The translations under genes were made by a program, and so were the position numbers. The notes below the pieces were generated by a model that did not search any database, was not told the origin of the DNA, and saw only the letters and a program-made list of their open reading frames with translations. A stretch of 64,000 nucleotides of DNA, taken from NCBI GenBank assembly GCA_038206355.1, contig JBBRAY010000016.1, forward strand, positions 10,416 through 74,415. Reading direction: 5' to 3'. This stretch comes from JAPLDB01 sp038206355. Its GTDB lineage: Bacteria > Bacteroidota > Bacteroidia > AKYH767-A > 2013-40CM-41-45. Below are positions 53,283 through 61,778 of this stretch, piece by piece; position 1 is the stretch's first letter, and every line of letters begins with the position of its first letter.

Positions 53283-54378
53283 GGAAAATGTGCAGCAGCT
53301 TTTTTTCTTCCTTTTCCCAGCATAATTCTGCGGCTGCAAGTTTCAGATTTTCTCCCCACGAGTCAAATCTTTTTTTATCGGAAAACATTTCCCTGATTCG
53401 CCCCGATAAATAATCAGGATCATGACTTTCAGCAATCAATCCGACATCGTACCCTTCAACTATTTTTCTCAGTTCCACGAGGTTAGAGGACAAAACGGGC
53501 AATCCGGCATGGATATAATCGAAGACTTTATTTGGCAAGGAGTAACGATAATTGATATTGGTGTCTTTATCAAGTGACAATCCGACGTCAGCGATAGCCG
53601 TATAAGCCATCAATTCGTCAAAAGGAAGCCGGGGAATAAAGCGGACTTTTTCAGTCAGATTTAAACGTTCAACCATCACCTTTAAAATACTAATTACATC
53701 TCCGCCACCGATAAAAAGCAAAAGCGAATCATCAATGTTTTGCATGGCGAGAACGGCCTCTTCTCCTCCCCTGTCAACATTTATTCCTGCACCCTGAAAC
53801 AACAGAATTTTTTTATCCGCCGGCAGATTCAACTCCATCCTCGACCGCTTTTTCAAATCTTTCAAAGTAACAGGTACGTTTCTGATCACCCCGACTTCCT
53901 TGCCATATTCATCGCTGTAAAGCTTTGCGATAGAAGCATTCACCGTCCATACATATTTTAACTTCGGGAATATCCATCGCTCAATCCGCTTCCATATCCG
54001 CTGAATCCGTGGCCTGCTCACCAGTTCGGGCACTTCAGTGAAATACTCATGGGAGTCATAAAATAATTTTACCCGTTTAACTTTCGAGATCAGAAAGTTT
54101 GGAAGCAGCGTATCGAGGTCATTGGAAACGAGGACGTCAACTTTTGTAAACAGCAGGTAAAAGAAAAGCCGCAAATTGTATGCAGCGTAAAAAAGCGCGC
54201 CCTTTTCCCACCAGAGATTAAATCGCACCGTATTATAATTACGCGAAATATCAAGACTATCTTTTTTCCTGCGCCCCACAAGAACCACATCATGCCCTGC
54301 ATTGTAAAGTGTTGTTGCTGTACGGTGTACCCGTTGATCGGTAACCAGGTCACTCACAACTGAAATTATAATTCGCAT
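53269..54378 (-). CDS. Glycosyltransferase (GT4-like)
   Basis: About 369 residues from the ATG at 54378 (MRIIISVVSDLVTDQRVHRT), which is a typical GT4 start; the open frame upstream is not conserved-looking. VLVSNDLDTLLPNFLISKVK and VKLFYDSHEYFTEVPEL are in the N-terminal domain. KKILLFQGAGINVDRGGEEA and FIPRLPFDELMAYTAIADVG, then SLPNKVFDYIHAGLPVLSSN, are the donor-binding half. Its stop codon lies 14 bases inside the following gene. Substrate unknown. It is divergent from paaA. Confidence 0.88.
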   Translation of the reverse strand: MRIIISVVSDLVTDQRVHRTATTLYNAGHDVVLVGRRKKDSLDISRNYNTVRFNLWWEKGALFYAAYNLRLFFYLLFTKVDVLVSNDLDTLLPNFLISKVKRVKLFYDSHEYFTEVPELVSRPRIQRIWKRIERWIFPKLKYVWTVNASIAKLYSDEYGKEVGVIRNVPVTLKDLKKRSRMELNLPADKKILLFQGAGINVDRGGEEAVLAMQNIDDSLLLFIGGGDVISILKVMVERLNLTEKVRFIPRLPFDELMAYTAIADVGLSLDKDTNINYRYSLPNKVFDYIHAGLPVLSSNLVELRKIVEGYDVGLIAESHDPDYLSGRIREMFSDKKRFDSWGENLKLAAAELCWEKEEKKLLHIFRDVL

Positions 54379-54544
54379 CGGATTTTGTAAGGGCAAATAA
54401 GTCAAAATTACGGGTAATAACGCGCTACGAAATACTTTATTGTTCAGCACATAATGCGTATTTTTGTTAAAGAAAAAAGGCCGTAAAAACACTGACTTTA
54501 ATCATTTTTACCGCTGTTATATCCAACTTATTTTGACAGAAACT

Positions 54545-55501
54545 ATGATTATGAATAACATGAGTGAAGAAGAACTGGAAAAACATTTTCACGATCGCAT
54601 TGAACGCGGTGAAGTGATCGAACCCAAAGACTGGATGCCGGCGCGTTATCGCAAACAACTTATCCGGATGATGAGTCAGCATGCGCACAGTGAAGTGGTT
54701 GGTATGTTGCCTGAAGGTAACTGGATTACGCGTGCGCCAAGTCTGAGGCGAAAAGCTGTACTGCTTGCCAAGGTTCAGGATGAAGCGGGGCACGGACTTT
54801 ATATTTATTGCGGAACAGAAACGCTTGGAATTTCACGCGATGAAATGCTCGATGGATTTCTGATGGGTACGGCAAAATATTCTTCCATCTTCAATTACCC
54901 CACGCTGAGCTGGGCCGACATGGGTGCCATTGGCTGGCTGGTTGACGGTGCAGCAATCGTAAACCAAACTGTTCTTGCGAAATGTTCTTACGGTCCTTAT
55001 GCTCGCGCCATGGTGCGGATATGTAAAGAAGAAAATTTTCATCACAAGCAGGGATATGAAATACTTGCAACGCTGATGAATGGAACGGATGAACAAAAGA
55101 AAATGGCGCAGGATTCAGTAAACCGTTTCTGGTGGCCTTCGCTGATGATGTTTGGACCAACGGATAAAGAATCAACGAATAGCGCGGATTTATTAAAATG
55201 GAAAGTAAAATTATTTTCCAACGACGATTTACGGCAGCGGTTTATTGACAGAACCATTCCACAGGCTGAACACATCGGCCTTACCATTCCAGATCCAAAA
55301 CTAAAATGGAATGAAAAAGAAAATCATTACGACTTCGGAGAGATAAACTGGGAAGAATTTTATAATGTGATCAATGGGCGCGGACCATGTAACAAGCAAC
55401 GCATGAAACAACGGCGCGATGCACATGTGAATGGCGAATGGGTAAGGGCAGCTGTTACCTGTTACGACGAAAAGAAAAAAAACGGAAAAGTTGCTGCATA
55501 A
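54545..55501 (+). CDS. paaA: 1,2-phenylacetyl-CoA epoxidase, catalytic subunit A
   Basis: Di-iron oxygenase subunit that epoxidises the ring of phenylacetyl-CoA. About 318 residues from the ATG at 54545; further Met codons at 54551 and 54560 are also possible starts. MSQHAHSEVVGMLPEGNWIT and LLAKVQDEAGHGLYIYCGTE carry ferritin-like iron ligands (Glu, and Glu-x-x-His). The second ligand set is in RICKEENFHHKQGYEI. All di-iron ligands expected for PaaA can be seen. The gene leads paaA-paaB-paaC, with paaB 27 bases later. Cytoplasmic complex. Confidence 0.95.
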   Translation: MIMNNMSEEELEKHFHDRIERGEVIEPKDWMPARYRKQLIRMMSQHAHSEVVGMLPEGNWITRAPSLRRKAVLLAKVQDEAGHGLYIYCGTETLGISRDEMLDGFLMGTAKYSSIFNYPTLSWADMGAIGWLVDGAAIVNQTVLAKCSYGPYARAMVRICKEENFHHKQGYEILATLMNGTDEQKKMAQDSVNRFWWPSLMMFGPTDKESTNSADLLKWKVKLFSNDDLRQRFIDRTIPQAEHIGLTIPDPKLKWNEKENHYDFGEINWEEFYNVINGRGPCNKQRMKQRRDAHVNGEWVRAAVTCYDEKKKNGKVAA

Positions 55502-55528
55502 AATTAAGACCAATAAAAGAGACAAGCC

Positions 55529-55813
55529 ATGACTAAAGATACACAAGGGCCTTTGTGGGAAGTGTTCTTACAAAAAAAGCAAGGCGCACCGCATGAGCAT
55601 GCCGGTAGTGTTCATGCTGCCGATAAGGAAATGGCATTGCAAAATGCCCGTGATGTTTATTCAAGGAGAAATGAAGCAATCAGTATATGGGTAGTACCGA
55701 CTGATGCTATCACTGCAAGTACGCCTGAAGACGTGGGCTCATTCTTTGATCCTGCCAATGACAAGGCATACCGCCACCCGAATTTTTTTAAGACTCCCGG
55801 AACAACTTTATAA
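55529..55813 (+). CDS. paaB: 1,2-phenylacetyl-CoA epoxidase, subunit B
   Basis: 94 residues, the normal length. QGPLWEVFLQKKQGAPHEHA, then GSVHAADKEMALQNARDVYS and RRNEAISIWVVPTDAI are the conserved PaaB sequence. It is a small structural subunit of the PaaABCE monooxygenase with no metal site. It lies between paaA and paaC, 27 bases after paaA and 68 before paaC. Confidence 0.95.
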   Translation: MTKDTQGPLWEVFLQKKQGAPHEHAGSVHAADKEMALQNARDVYSRRNEAISIWVVPTDAITASTPEDVGSFFDPANDKAYRHPNFFKTPGTTL

Positions 55814-55881
55814 ACTATTTCTATTCATCATCATTTAATGTGGCCTGCCTCCCGCTAATTACCGGAGCAACAATTTAAAAA

Positions 55882-56640
55882 ATGGACAACAAAAATCATT
55901 TATTAGAATATACCCTTCGTCTCGCTGACACTTCACTCATCCTTGGACAGCGTCTTGGTGAATGGTGTGGTCATGGGCCTATACTCGAAGAGGATATTGC
56001 CTTAACAAATATTTCTCTAGACTGCATCGGACAGGCAAGGGGATTTTATTCCTATGCCGCTAAACTGGATGGCGGAGCAAAAACGGAAGATGATTATGCT
56101 TTCCTCAGAGATGAACGTGATTTTAAAAACCTGCTGATCGTAGAACAACCCAACGGAGATTTCGGTCAGACTATTATGAGGCAGTTTTTTGTAAGCACAT
56201 TTCAGTATTTCTTTTTTGACGCACTGAAAAAATCAAAAGACAAAACCATTGCTGCGCTTGCTGAAAAATCATGGAAGGAAGTTGCCTATCACCTCCGGCA
56301 TTCATCTGCATGGGTGATCAGATTAGGCGATGGAACTGAAGAAAGTAAGTACAGAATGGAAAATGCAGTCAATGAGCTGTGGATGTTTACGGGTGAAATG
56401 TTTGACATGGACGAGACAGATGCATTTCTTTTGAACGAATCCATTGGTGCTGATCTGAAAAAAATAAAACCACTGTGGGAAAATAAGGTGAAAGAAGTTT
56501 TTAATGAAGCCATATTGCAAATTCCGGAAAACGTTTTTATGATGAGTGGCAGCAGGGAAGGAAAACATACGGAGAACCTGGGATATATACTTGCAGAAAT
56601 GCAATCGTTGCACAGGGCGCATCCGGGGGCGGAGTGGTAG
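55882..56640 (+). CDS. paaC: 1,2-phenylacetyl-CoA epoxidase, subunit C
   Basis: 252 residues. LADTSLILGQRLGEWCGHGP, then ILEEDIALTNISLDCIGQAR is the conserved N-terminus. The protein has the ferritin-like fold of PaaA but without a full di-iron site, and forms the structural partner of PaaA. WKEVAYHLRHSSAWVIRLGD is the conserved C-terminal helix. It is followed by a 152-base gap with repeat words before paaD. Confidence 0.94.
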   Translation: MDNKNHLLEYTLRLADTSLILGQRLGEWCGHGPILEEDIALTNISLDCIGQARGFYSYAAKLDGGAKTEDDYAFLRDERDFKNLLIVEQPNGDFGQTIMRQFFVSTFQYFFFDALKKSKDKTIAALAEKSWKEVAYHLRHSSAWVIRLGDGTEESKYRMENAVNELWMFTGEMFDMDETDAFLLNESIGADLKKIKPLWENKVKEVFNEAILQIPENVFMMSGSREGKHTENLGYILAEMQSLHRAHPGAEW

Positions 56641-56792
56641 TAGAGAATACATAATGAACGATGTACGATTCAAGATGCATAATGTTTAATGTACCGTTTA
56701 TGTGGTAGTAGGCAGTAGCCAAAAACAAGAATCAAGAATCAAGACGTTAATAAGACGTAGAAAACATAATGCAAGTAGACTGTAAACAATAA
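56641..56792. repeat. Repeat words between paaC and paaD
   Basis: GTAGTAGGCAGTAGCCAAAA, then ACAAGAATCAAGAATCAAGA, is related to the A/B repeat units at 29.7-30.1 kb. ATAATGAACGATG and ATAATGTTTAATG words precede it. There is no gene, and no terminator hairpin, so paaABC and paaD may still be cotranscribed. Confidence 0.5.
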
Positions 56793-57290
56793 ATGACAAC
56801 GGTTCAATCTCATATCTCACATCTTTCCTCACAGATCTCATTAATTCCTGATCCTGAAATTCCTGTGATTACGATTGCTGATCTGGGAATATTGAGAGAA
56901 GTAAAAGAAGACGGTGATAAAATTATTGTGACCATTACGCAAACTTACAGTGGTTGTCCGGCAATGAAAGCAATAGAAAATGAAATTGCTGAAGTGCTGA
57001 AAAATAATGGCGTAGAAAATTTTGAAATCAAATATACATTTTCTCCTGCATGGACTACAGACTGGCTGAGTGATGCTGCAAAGGAAAAACTACGCGTCTA
57101 TGGTATTGCTCCGCCGGAAAAAACGAGTTCAGATAAAAGTGTTTTACTGGTTCATCAGAAAACTAAATTATGTCCGCGGTGCAAATCATCCAATACAGAA
57201 ATGATTTCCACCTTTGGATCTACGGCATGCAAAGCATTGTACCGTTGTAAAAACTGCGGTGAACCATTTGATTATTTTAAATGTCATTGA
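56793..57290 (+). CDS. paaD: 1,2-phenylacetyl-CoA epoxidase maturation protein PaaD (MIP18/Zn)
   Basis: 165 residues. The N-terminal DUF59/MIP18 domain (SLIPDPEIPVITIADLGILR and TQTYSGCPAMKAIENEIAEV) is that of Fe-S and metal cluster assembly proteins. The C-terminus has four Cys (LCPRCKSSNTEM and YRCKNCGEPFDYFKC), a zinc-ribbon-like motif typical of PaaD. PaaD is needed for epoxidase maturation. It precedes paaG by six bases. Confidence 0.92.
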   Translation: MTTVQSHISHLSSQISLIPDPEIPVITIADLGILREVKEDGDKIIVTITQTYSGCPAMKAIENEIAEVLKNNGVENFEIKYTFSPAWTTDWLSDAAKEKLRVYGIAPPEKTSSDKSVLLVHQKTKLCPRCKSSNTEMISTFGSTACKALYRCKNCGEPFDYFKCH

Positions 57291-57296
57291 TAAAAT

Positions 57297-58076
57297 ATGA
57301 GTGAACCGATAATATACCTCGTTGAAAATTCTGTTGCTAAAATTATTCTCAACCGCCCCGATAAATTCAACAGCTTCAACCGGGAGATGGCATTGCAAAT
57401 GCAGAAAGCACTTGCTGTTGCTGCGGGGGATAAAAACATCAGGGCCGTTTATATTACAGGCGAGGGAAAAGCGTTCTGTGCCGGGCAGGACTTAAGCGAG
57501 GCCATTGATCCTTCCGGTCCGGGAATAAAAAAAATCGTTGACGAACATTATAATCCCATCATCAAAAAAATCCGCTCACTTGAAAAACCCGTTGTATGTG
57601 GCGCGAATGGTGTTGCCGCAGGCGCCGGAGCCAATATCGCGCTGGCATGTGATGTGGTTATCGCAGCATCATCTGCGTCTTTTCTCCAGGCATTTTCAAA
57701 AATCGGTCTGATACCCGACAGCAGCGGAACATTCATGCTGCCACGGCTAATCGGATGGAACCGTGCTTCGGCTTTGATGATGCTGGGAGATAAAGTTACG
57801 GCTTCCGATGCCTTACAAATGGGGATGATATATAAAGTATTCGCCGACGACAAACTTCAGGAAGAGGGAATGAAGATTGCCACTACCCTATCCAACATGC
57901 CTACCAAAGGAATTGCATTGACAAAAAAGCTTCTGAATGAATCGTTTTTTAATACACTTGATAAACAACTTGACCGAGAGAGAGACTTACAGATAGAGGC
58001 CGCCGCCAGCTACGATTACAACGAAGGTGTAAATGCATTTCTTGAAAAACGTAAACCGGAATTTAAAGGAGAATAA
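57297..58076 (+). CDS. paaG: Enoyl-CoA hydratase/isomerase, PaaG-like
   Basis: 259-residue crotonase-fold protein. In the phenylacetate pathway PaaG isomerises the ring epoxide to the oxepin-CoA. AFCAGQDLSEAIDPSG forms one side of the oxyanion pocket, and ANGVAAGAGANIALACDVVI the other. SFLQAFSKIGLIPDSSGTFM carries the residue typical of PaaG-type isomerases. Position directly after paaD (6 bases) supports this role over a generic fatty-acid hydratase. Its stop codon abuts the next ATG. Confidence 0.9.
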   Translation: MSEPIIYLVENSVAKIILNRPDKFNSFNREMALQMQKALAVAAGDKNIRAVYITGEGKAFCAGQDLSEAIDPSGPGIKKIVDEHYNPIIKKIRSLEKPVVCGANGVAAGAGANIALACDVVIAASSASFLQAFSKIGLIPDSSGTFMLPRLIGWNRASALMMLGDKVTASDALQMGMIYKVFADDKLQEEGMKIATTLSNMPTKGIALTKKLLNESFFNTLDKQLDRERDLQIEAAASYDYNEGVNAFLEKRKPEFKGE

Positions 58077-59135
58077 ATGCAATATTTACTTTCCATATTC
58101 ACCGCCTTCATCATTGCACTGATGATGATCCCGATACTCATTAAGATCGCAGGAGAAAGAAATATATTTGATGAACCGGGAGAACGCAAACTGCATACAG
58201 CGCGCACACCGTTGCTGGGCGGCGTTGCCGTTTTTGCAGGCACAATGATTTCCTTTTTATTTTTCAGCGCTAATTATTTTGAGACGTCTCAGCTATTCGT
58301 TCTCGCTTCACTTCTCATTTTATTTGTTGCAGGATTTATTGATGATTTGCAGCCGTTGCGCCCTGTTGTAAAATTATTTTTACAGGTAATCGCCGCACTC
58401 ATTACAATATTATTTGCAGGAATATCCTGCACCGGTCTTCATGGATTATTGGGAATACATACGCTTCCGGGGATTTTTGCCGTCATCGCTTCCATTGTTT
58501 TCATGCTTACCATTATCAACGCCTATAATTTTATTGATGGCATTGACGGACTTGCATCTGCTGTGGGGATTATTTCATCGTTACTTTTCGGGATTTTATT
58601 TTTATCAATTGATGACGGACTATTTGCCTTGCTGTCATTTTCATTGTGCGGATCATTGATTGCCTTTATGATTTTAAATTTTCCGCCGGCCAAAATATTT
58701 ATGGGCGACACCGGCACGCTCATCACGGGATTTATTCTTTCGCTGCTCACCATCCGTTTTACTGAAGTAACAAGAACAAATGCATCCTCTTTTGAATGGC
58801 TGAATTATCAATCAGCGCCGGTCTTCGCACTTTCATTCCTGATCATTCCTGTCATTGACTTTATCCGTGTTACAACCGTGCGCATGCTGAATGGCCAGTC
58901 GCCGATACGTGCCGACAAGAACCATATTCACCATGTGCTGGTGGATTCAGGAATGAGTCACCGGCAGACAACGCTGCTACTCACTTTTGTAAACCTGGTC
59001 TTTATTTCAACTGCCTATCTGATGCGTGAAATGAGTCAGTCGTTTGTATTTTTTTTCCTCCTTGTATCAGGCATATTACTCAGCCAGATCCCTTACTTCT
59101 TTGTGAAGCGAAAATTGAAGAAACAGTCCGTATAA
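58077..59135 (+). CDS. WecA/TagO-like glycosyl-1-phosphate transferase
   Basis: 352 residues with about ten membrane helices. It transfers a sugar-1-phosphate, usually GlcNAc-1-P, to undecaprenyl phosphate to start a surface polysaccharide. Motifs are GERKLHTARTPLLGGVAVFA, then IINAYNFIDGIDGLASAVGI with the catalytic Asp pair, NFPPAKIFMGDTGTLITGFI, and the HIHHVLVDSGMSHRQTTLLL loop typical of WecA/TagO and RfbF-type members. The ATG directly follows the paaG stop codon (no gap). wecB follows, which fits GlcNAc/ManNAc-based glycan synthesis. Confidence 0.92.
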   Translation: MQYLLSIFTAFIIALMMIPILIKIAGERNIFDEPGERKLHTARTPLLGGVAVFAGTMISFLFFSANYFETSQLFVLASLLILFVAGFIDDLQPLRPVVKLFLQVIAALITILFAGISCTGLHGLLGIHTLPGIFAVIASIVFMLTIINAYNFIDGIDGLASAVGIISSLLFGILFLSIDDGLFALLSFSLCGSLIAFMILNFPPAKIFMGDTGTLITGFILSLLTIRFTEVTRTNASSFEWLNYQSAPVFALSFLIIPVIDFIRVTTVRMLNGQSPIRADKNHIHHVLVDSGMSHRQTTLLLTFVNLVFISTAYLMREMSQSFVFFFLLVSGILLSQIPYFFVKRKLKKQSV

Positions 59136-59193
59136 CTACTGCAACTCATTTGGTTTTTCCCTGTAAAATAATGCTTTCTTTGACTTGAAATTT

Positions 59194-60321
59194 ATGACGA
59201 ACAGAAAAAAACTTCTTTTCATTTTTGGTACCCGCCCGGAAGCAATAAAACTTGCACCATTGGTTCTTGAATTCAGAAAATACGATCAGTTCGACGTTAA
59301 AGTTTGCGTTACCGCGCAACACCGGCAGATGCTGGATCAGGTGATGACCTTTTTTGGAATCACGCCCGACTACGACCTGGACATCATGAAGCCGAATCAG
59401 ACATTGTTTGACGTGACTTCTGACGGACTGAAAGCAATGGAAAAAGTCCTGAAGACATTTGAGCCATCACTTGTTTTTGTTCAGGGCGATACCACCACAT
59501 CATTCATCGGTGCGTTGGGCGCTTATTATTGTAAAATTAAAATTGCACATATTGAAGCAGGATTACGCAGCGGAAATAAATACTCTCCTTTCCCCGAAGA
59601 ACTGAACCGCATACTGGCAGGCCACCTCGCCGACTATCACTTCACGCCTACTCCCAAGAGTGACGAGAACCTGAAAAAAGAAAACATTACCGAAAATATT
59701 TTTGGCGTCGGAAATACGGTTGTTGATGCGCTCTTTCTTGGCCTTGATCTTTTGAAAAAACAGGGTGAAGAATCCTTTCTTGCTTTCTTCAAAGGCATAG
59801 ACTTCACAAAAAAAATAATTCTCATCACCGGTCATCGCAGAGAAAGTTTTGGTGAGCCGTTTGAAAATATTTGCAACGCAATTAAAACCTGTGCAGAAAA
59901 ATTCCCTTCGATGGAATTTGTATATCCCGTTCACCTAAATCCGAATGTACAGGAACCCGTGAACCGTTTGCTCAACGGACTGAAAAATATCCATCTTATT
60001 TCTCCATTGGGTTATGAGCATTTCATCTGGCTGATGAATAAGAGTTATGTCGTACTTACTGATTCAGGCGGGTTGCAGGAAGAAGCACCGGCACTTGGAA
60101 AACCTGTGCTCGTAATGCGCGAAGTAACGGAGCGTCAGGAAGGCGTTGACTCAGGCACAGCAAAACTGGTGGGGACAGACAAGGACCTCATCATCAAAGA
60201 ACTTTCACTGTTGTTGTCAGAACCTGCTGCATACGAGAAAATGGCAAAGGCCATCAACCCGTACGGCGACGGTACTTCCTGTAAAAAAATCGTTGACATT
60301 GTTTCCAAACTGAAACTCTGA
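59194..60321 (+). CDS. wecB: UDP-N-acetylglucosamine 2-epimerase (non-hydrolysing)
   Basis: Interconverts UDP-GlcNAc and UDP-ManNAc. About 375 residues from the ATG at 59194; a TTG three codons upstream is open but less likely. FIFGTRPEAIKLAPLVLEFR is the characteristic N-terminus. The IEAGLRSGNKYSPFPEELNR loop and DSGGLQEEAPALGKPVLVMR with EVTERQEGV are conserved. The allosteric and catalytic residues (Asp, Glu, His) are in place. Its stop codon overlaps the next start (TGATG). Confidence 0.95.
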   Translation: MTNRKKLLFIFGTRPEAIKLAPLVLEFRKYDQFDVKVCVTAQHRQMLDQVMTFFGITPDYDLDIMKPNQTLFDVTSDGLKAMEKVLKTFEPSLVFVQGDTTTSFIGALGAYYCKIKIAHIEAGLRSGNKYSPFPEELNRILAGHLADYHFTPTPKSDENLKKENITENIFGVGNTVVDALFLGLDLLKKQGEESFLAFFKGIDFTKKIILITGHRRESFGEPFENICNAIKTCAEKFPSMEFVYPVHLNPNVQEPVNRLLNGLKNIHLISPLGYEHFIWLMNKSYVVLTDSGGLQEEAPALGKPVLVMREVTERQEGVDSGTAKLVGTDKDLIIKELSLLLSEPAAYEKMAKAINPYGDGTSCKKIVDIVSKLKL

Positions 60322-60875
60322 TGTCACGGTTTCTCTACAATTTTTTTTTCCGGCTTGCCGGGTGGAAGGTTGAAGGCGTGATGCCTGCCGAAAAAAAGTA
60401 CATCATCATTGTAGCGCCGCATACCAGCAACTGGGATTTTATGCTCGGACTTTGCTGTCGCAGTATCCTTCGCTTCGACGCCAAATTCTTCGGCAAGAAA
60501 GAACTTTTTCGTTTTCCTTTTGGCGCCCTTTTCCGTTGGCTGGGCGGCGTGCCGGTTGACAGAAGCAAACACTTAAATATGGTTGATGCAGTCGCAGAAT
60601 TATTTAAGGAGCGGGAAAACTTTATTGTTGCCATTGCACCGGAAGGAACCCGGAAACAGGTTACACAATGGAAAACCGGATTCTATTTCATCGCTGTGAA
60701 GGCTAAAGTTCCAATACTGATGGTATCCTTCGACTATAGAAGAAAAACCGTTTTCATCAACAAACCATTTTCTCCCACCGGAAAACTAGCGCCTGACCTG
60801 CAAACCATTTTCAGTTTTTACAAGGATAAAGAAGGAAAGTACAAAAAGGAACTTCCCGTATTATATCAGTCTTAA
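60321..60875 (+). CDS. 1-acyl-glycerol-3-phosphate acyltransferase-like (PlsC family)
   Basis: 184 residues. The HX4D acyltransferase motif is seen in APHTSNWDFMLGL (near residue 33), with EGTRKQVTQWKTGFYFIAVK as the PEGT region. The FFGKKELFRFPFGALFRWLG segment is typical. No strong membrane helix, but the N-terminus (MSRFLYNFFFRLAGWKVEGV) is amphipathic and may associate with the membrane. Its start overlaps the wecB stop by one base, so it is translated with wecB. The acyl acceptor (lysophosphatidate or a glycan intermediate) is not known. Confidence 0.88.
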   Translation: MSRFLYNFFFRLAGWKVEGVMPAEKKYIIIVAPHTSNWDFMLGLCCRSILRFDAKFFGKKELFRFPFGALFRWLGGVPVDRSKHLNMVDAVAELFKERENFIVAIAPEGTRKQVTQWKTGFYFIAVKAKVPILMVSFDYRRKTVFINKPFSPTGKLAPDLQTIFSFYKDKEGKYKKELPVLYQS

Positions 60876-60890
60876 GTGAATTTCCGAAAA

Positions 60891-60976
60891 AAATATGATG
60901 CATTCAGGCCGGTGTATCCCGCCCCGAAACTTCGGGGCGAAAACGATTTGTATTCGGGATAAATATGATGCATTCA
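60891..60976. repeat. 16-base direct repeat with a hairpin between the copies
   Basis: AAATATGATGCATTCA occurs at 60891-60906 and again at 60961-60976. CGCCCCGA-AACT-TCGGGGCG (60920-60939) is a perfect 8-bp stem and may terminate the wecB-acyltransferase transcript, although only AAAACGATTTG follows. ATTCGGGAT and ATCCCGAT-type words surround the second copy. No gene in 60876-61038. Confidence 0.6.
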
Positions 60977-61038
60977 TCCCGATGAATTTCGAGACCTGAC
61001 TTGATTTCGGGATAACATTCCCAATTTTCCATTTACGA

Positions 61039-61356
61039 ATGAATAATCATTGTACTGAAAAGTATTTTGAAGCCATTGACAGGCTTGGCGATGGGGTGCT
61101 GGAAGAAATGTATTCTCTTCTCGGCTCCGAAAAAATTTCCTTTGCGGCGCTGAGGAATATGAAAAGGAAAAGAGAAATTCAAATGAATAGCTGCAACAAG
61201 CGTTCGGTAACAAAAATTGCAAAAGAAAATGGCGTTTCAAGAATGACCGTTTACCGGTTGATCAGAAAAAAAAGAAAAATGAAAATTATGCCAAGAAAAA
61301 AGCGTAACAAAAGTGAGAAAAATGTTACACTTCATATTCTTATTTGCCATCGTTAA
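61039..61356 (+). CDS. Small helix-turn-helix DNA-binding protein
   Basis: 105 residues. CNKRSVTKIAKENGVSRMTV, then YRLIRKKRKMKIMPRKKRNK, is a resolvase/Hin-like HTH followed by a very basic tail. The N-terminal part (KYFEAIDRLGDGVLEEMYSL) is helical. It resembles a small transcriptional regulator or the DNA-binding part of a site-specific recombinase; no catalytic domain is present. It lies between the 60.9-kb repeats and an IS66-interrupted gene, which suggests a region prone to insertion. Function unknown. Confidence 0.6.
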   Translation: MNNHCTEKYFEAIDRLGDGVLEEMYSLLGSEKISFAALRNMKRKREIQMNSCNKRSVTKIAKENGVSRMTVYRLIRKKRKMKIMPRKKRNKSEKNVTLHILICHR

Positions 61357-61433
61357 TAACAGAAATATGATTTCATTCTTTCATTACTTTTACGAATGCC
61401 TTCACTGTTGAAGGTAAAAATAAATTTACAGTA

Positions 61434-61712
61434 ATGAAAAAAATATTTTTAATCCTGATGTTCACAGTAGCTACTTTTTCTAGTACGATTTCATTCGCGC
61501 AAAACCTTGTGCCGAACTGGAGTTTTGAGGATACGGTAAGTTGCCCTACCGGTGGAGGAGCTATTGACTTGGCAATTGGGTGGAGTTCATATGGCCATAC
61601 TCCAGACTATTGTAATATTTGCAATACTGCATTTCAAGGTATTCCATCTAATCAATGGGGTTACCAAGATCCAAAAACAGGAAATGCATATGCTGGCCTA
61701 ATTACATTGTAA
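61434..61712 (+). pseudogene. N-terminal remnant of a secreted protein, cut by IS66
   Basis: 92 residues remain: signal peptide MKKIFLILMFTVATFSSTIS, then NLVPNWSFEDTVSCPTGGGA and NICNTAFQGIPSNQWGYQDP. The NLVPNWSFED start is typical of large Bacteroidota secreted proteins, many with a gliding-motility or T9SS C-terminal domain. The sequence stops where an IS66 end begins (GTAAGC at 61709), and the TAA stop is made by bases of that IS end. The rest of the gene should lie beyond the far end of the element, outside the window. Confidence 0.7.
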
Positions 61713-61778
61713 GCATCCGACCAACTACAGGTAACCATGCATAAAAGTAATGATTATATGCAGGCCGGGAAATTTTTA

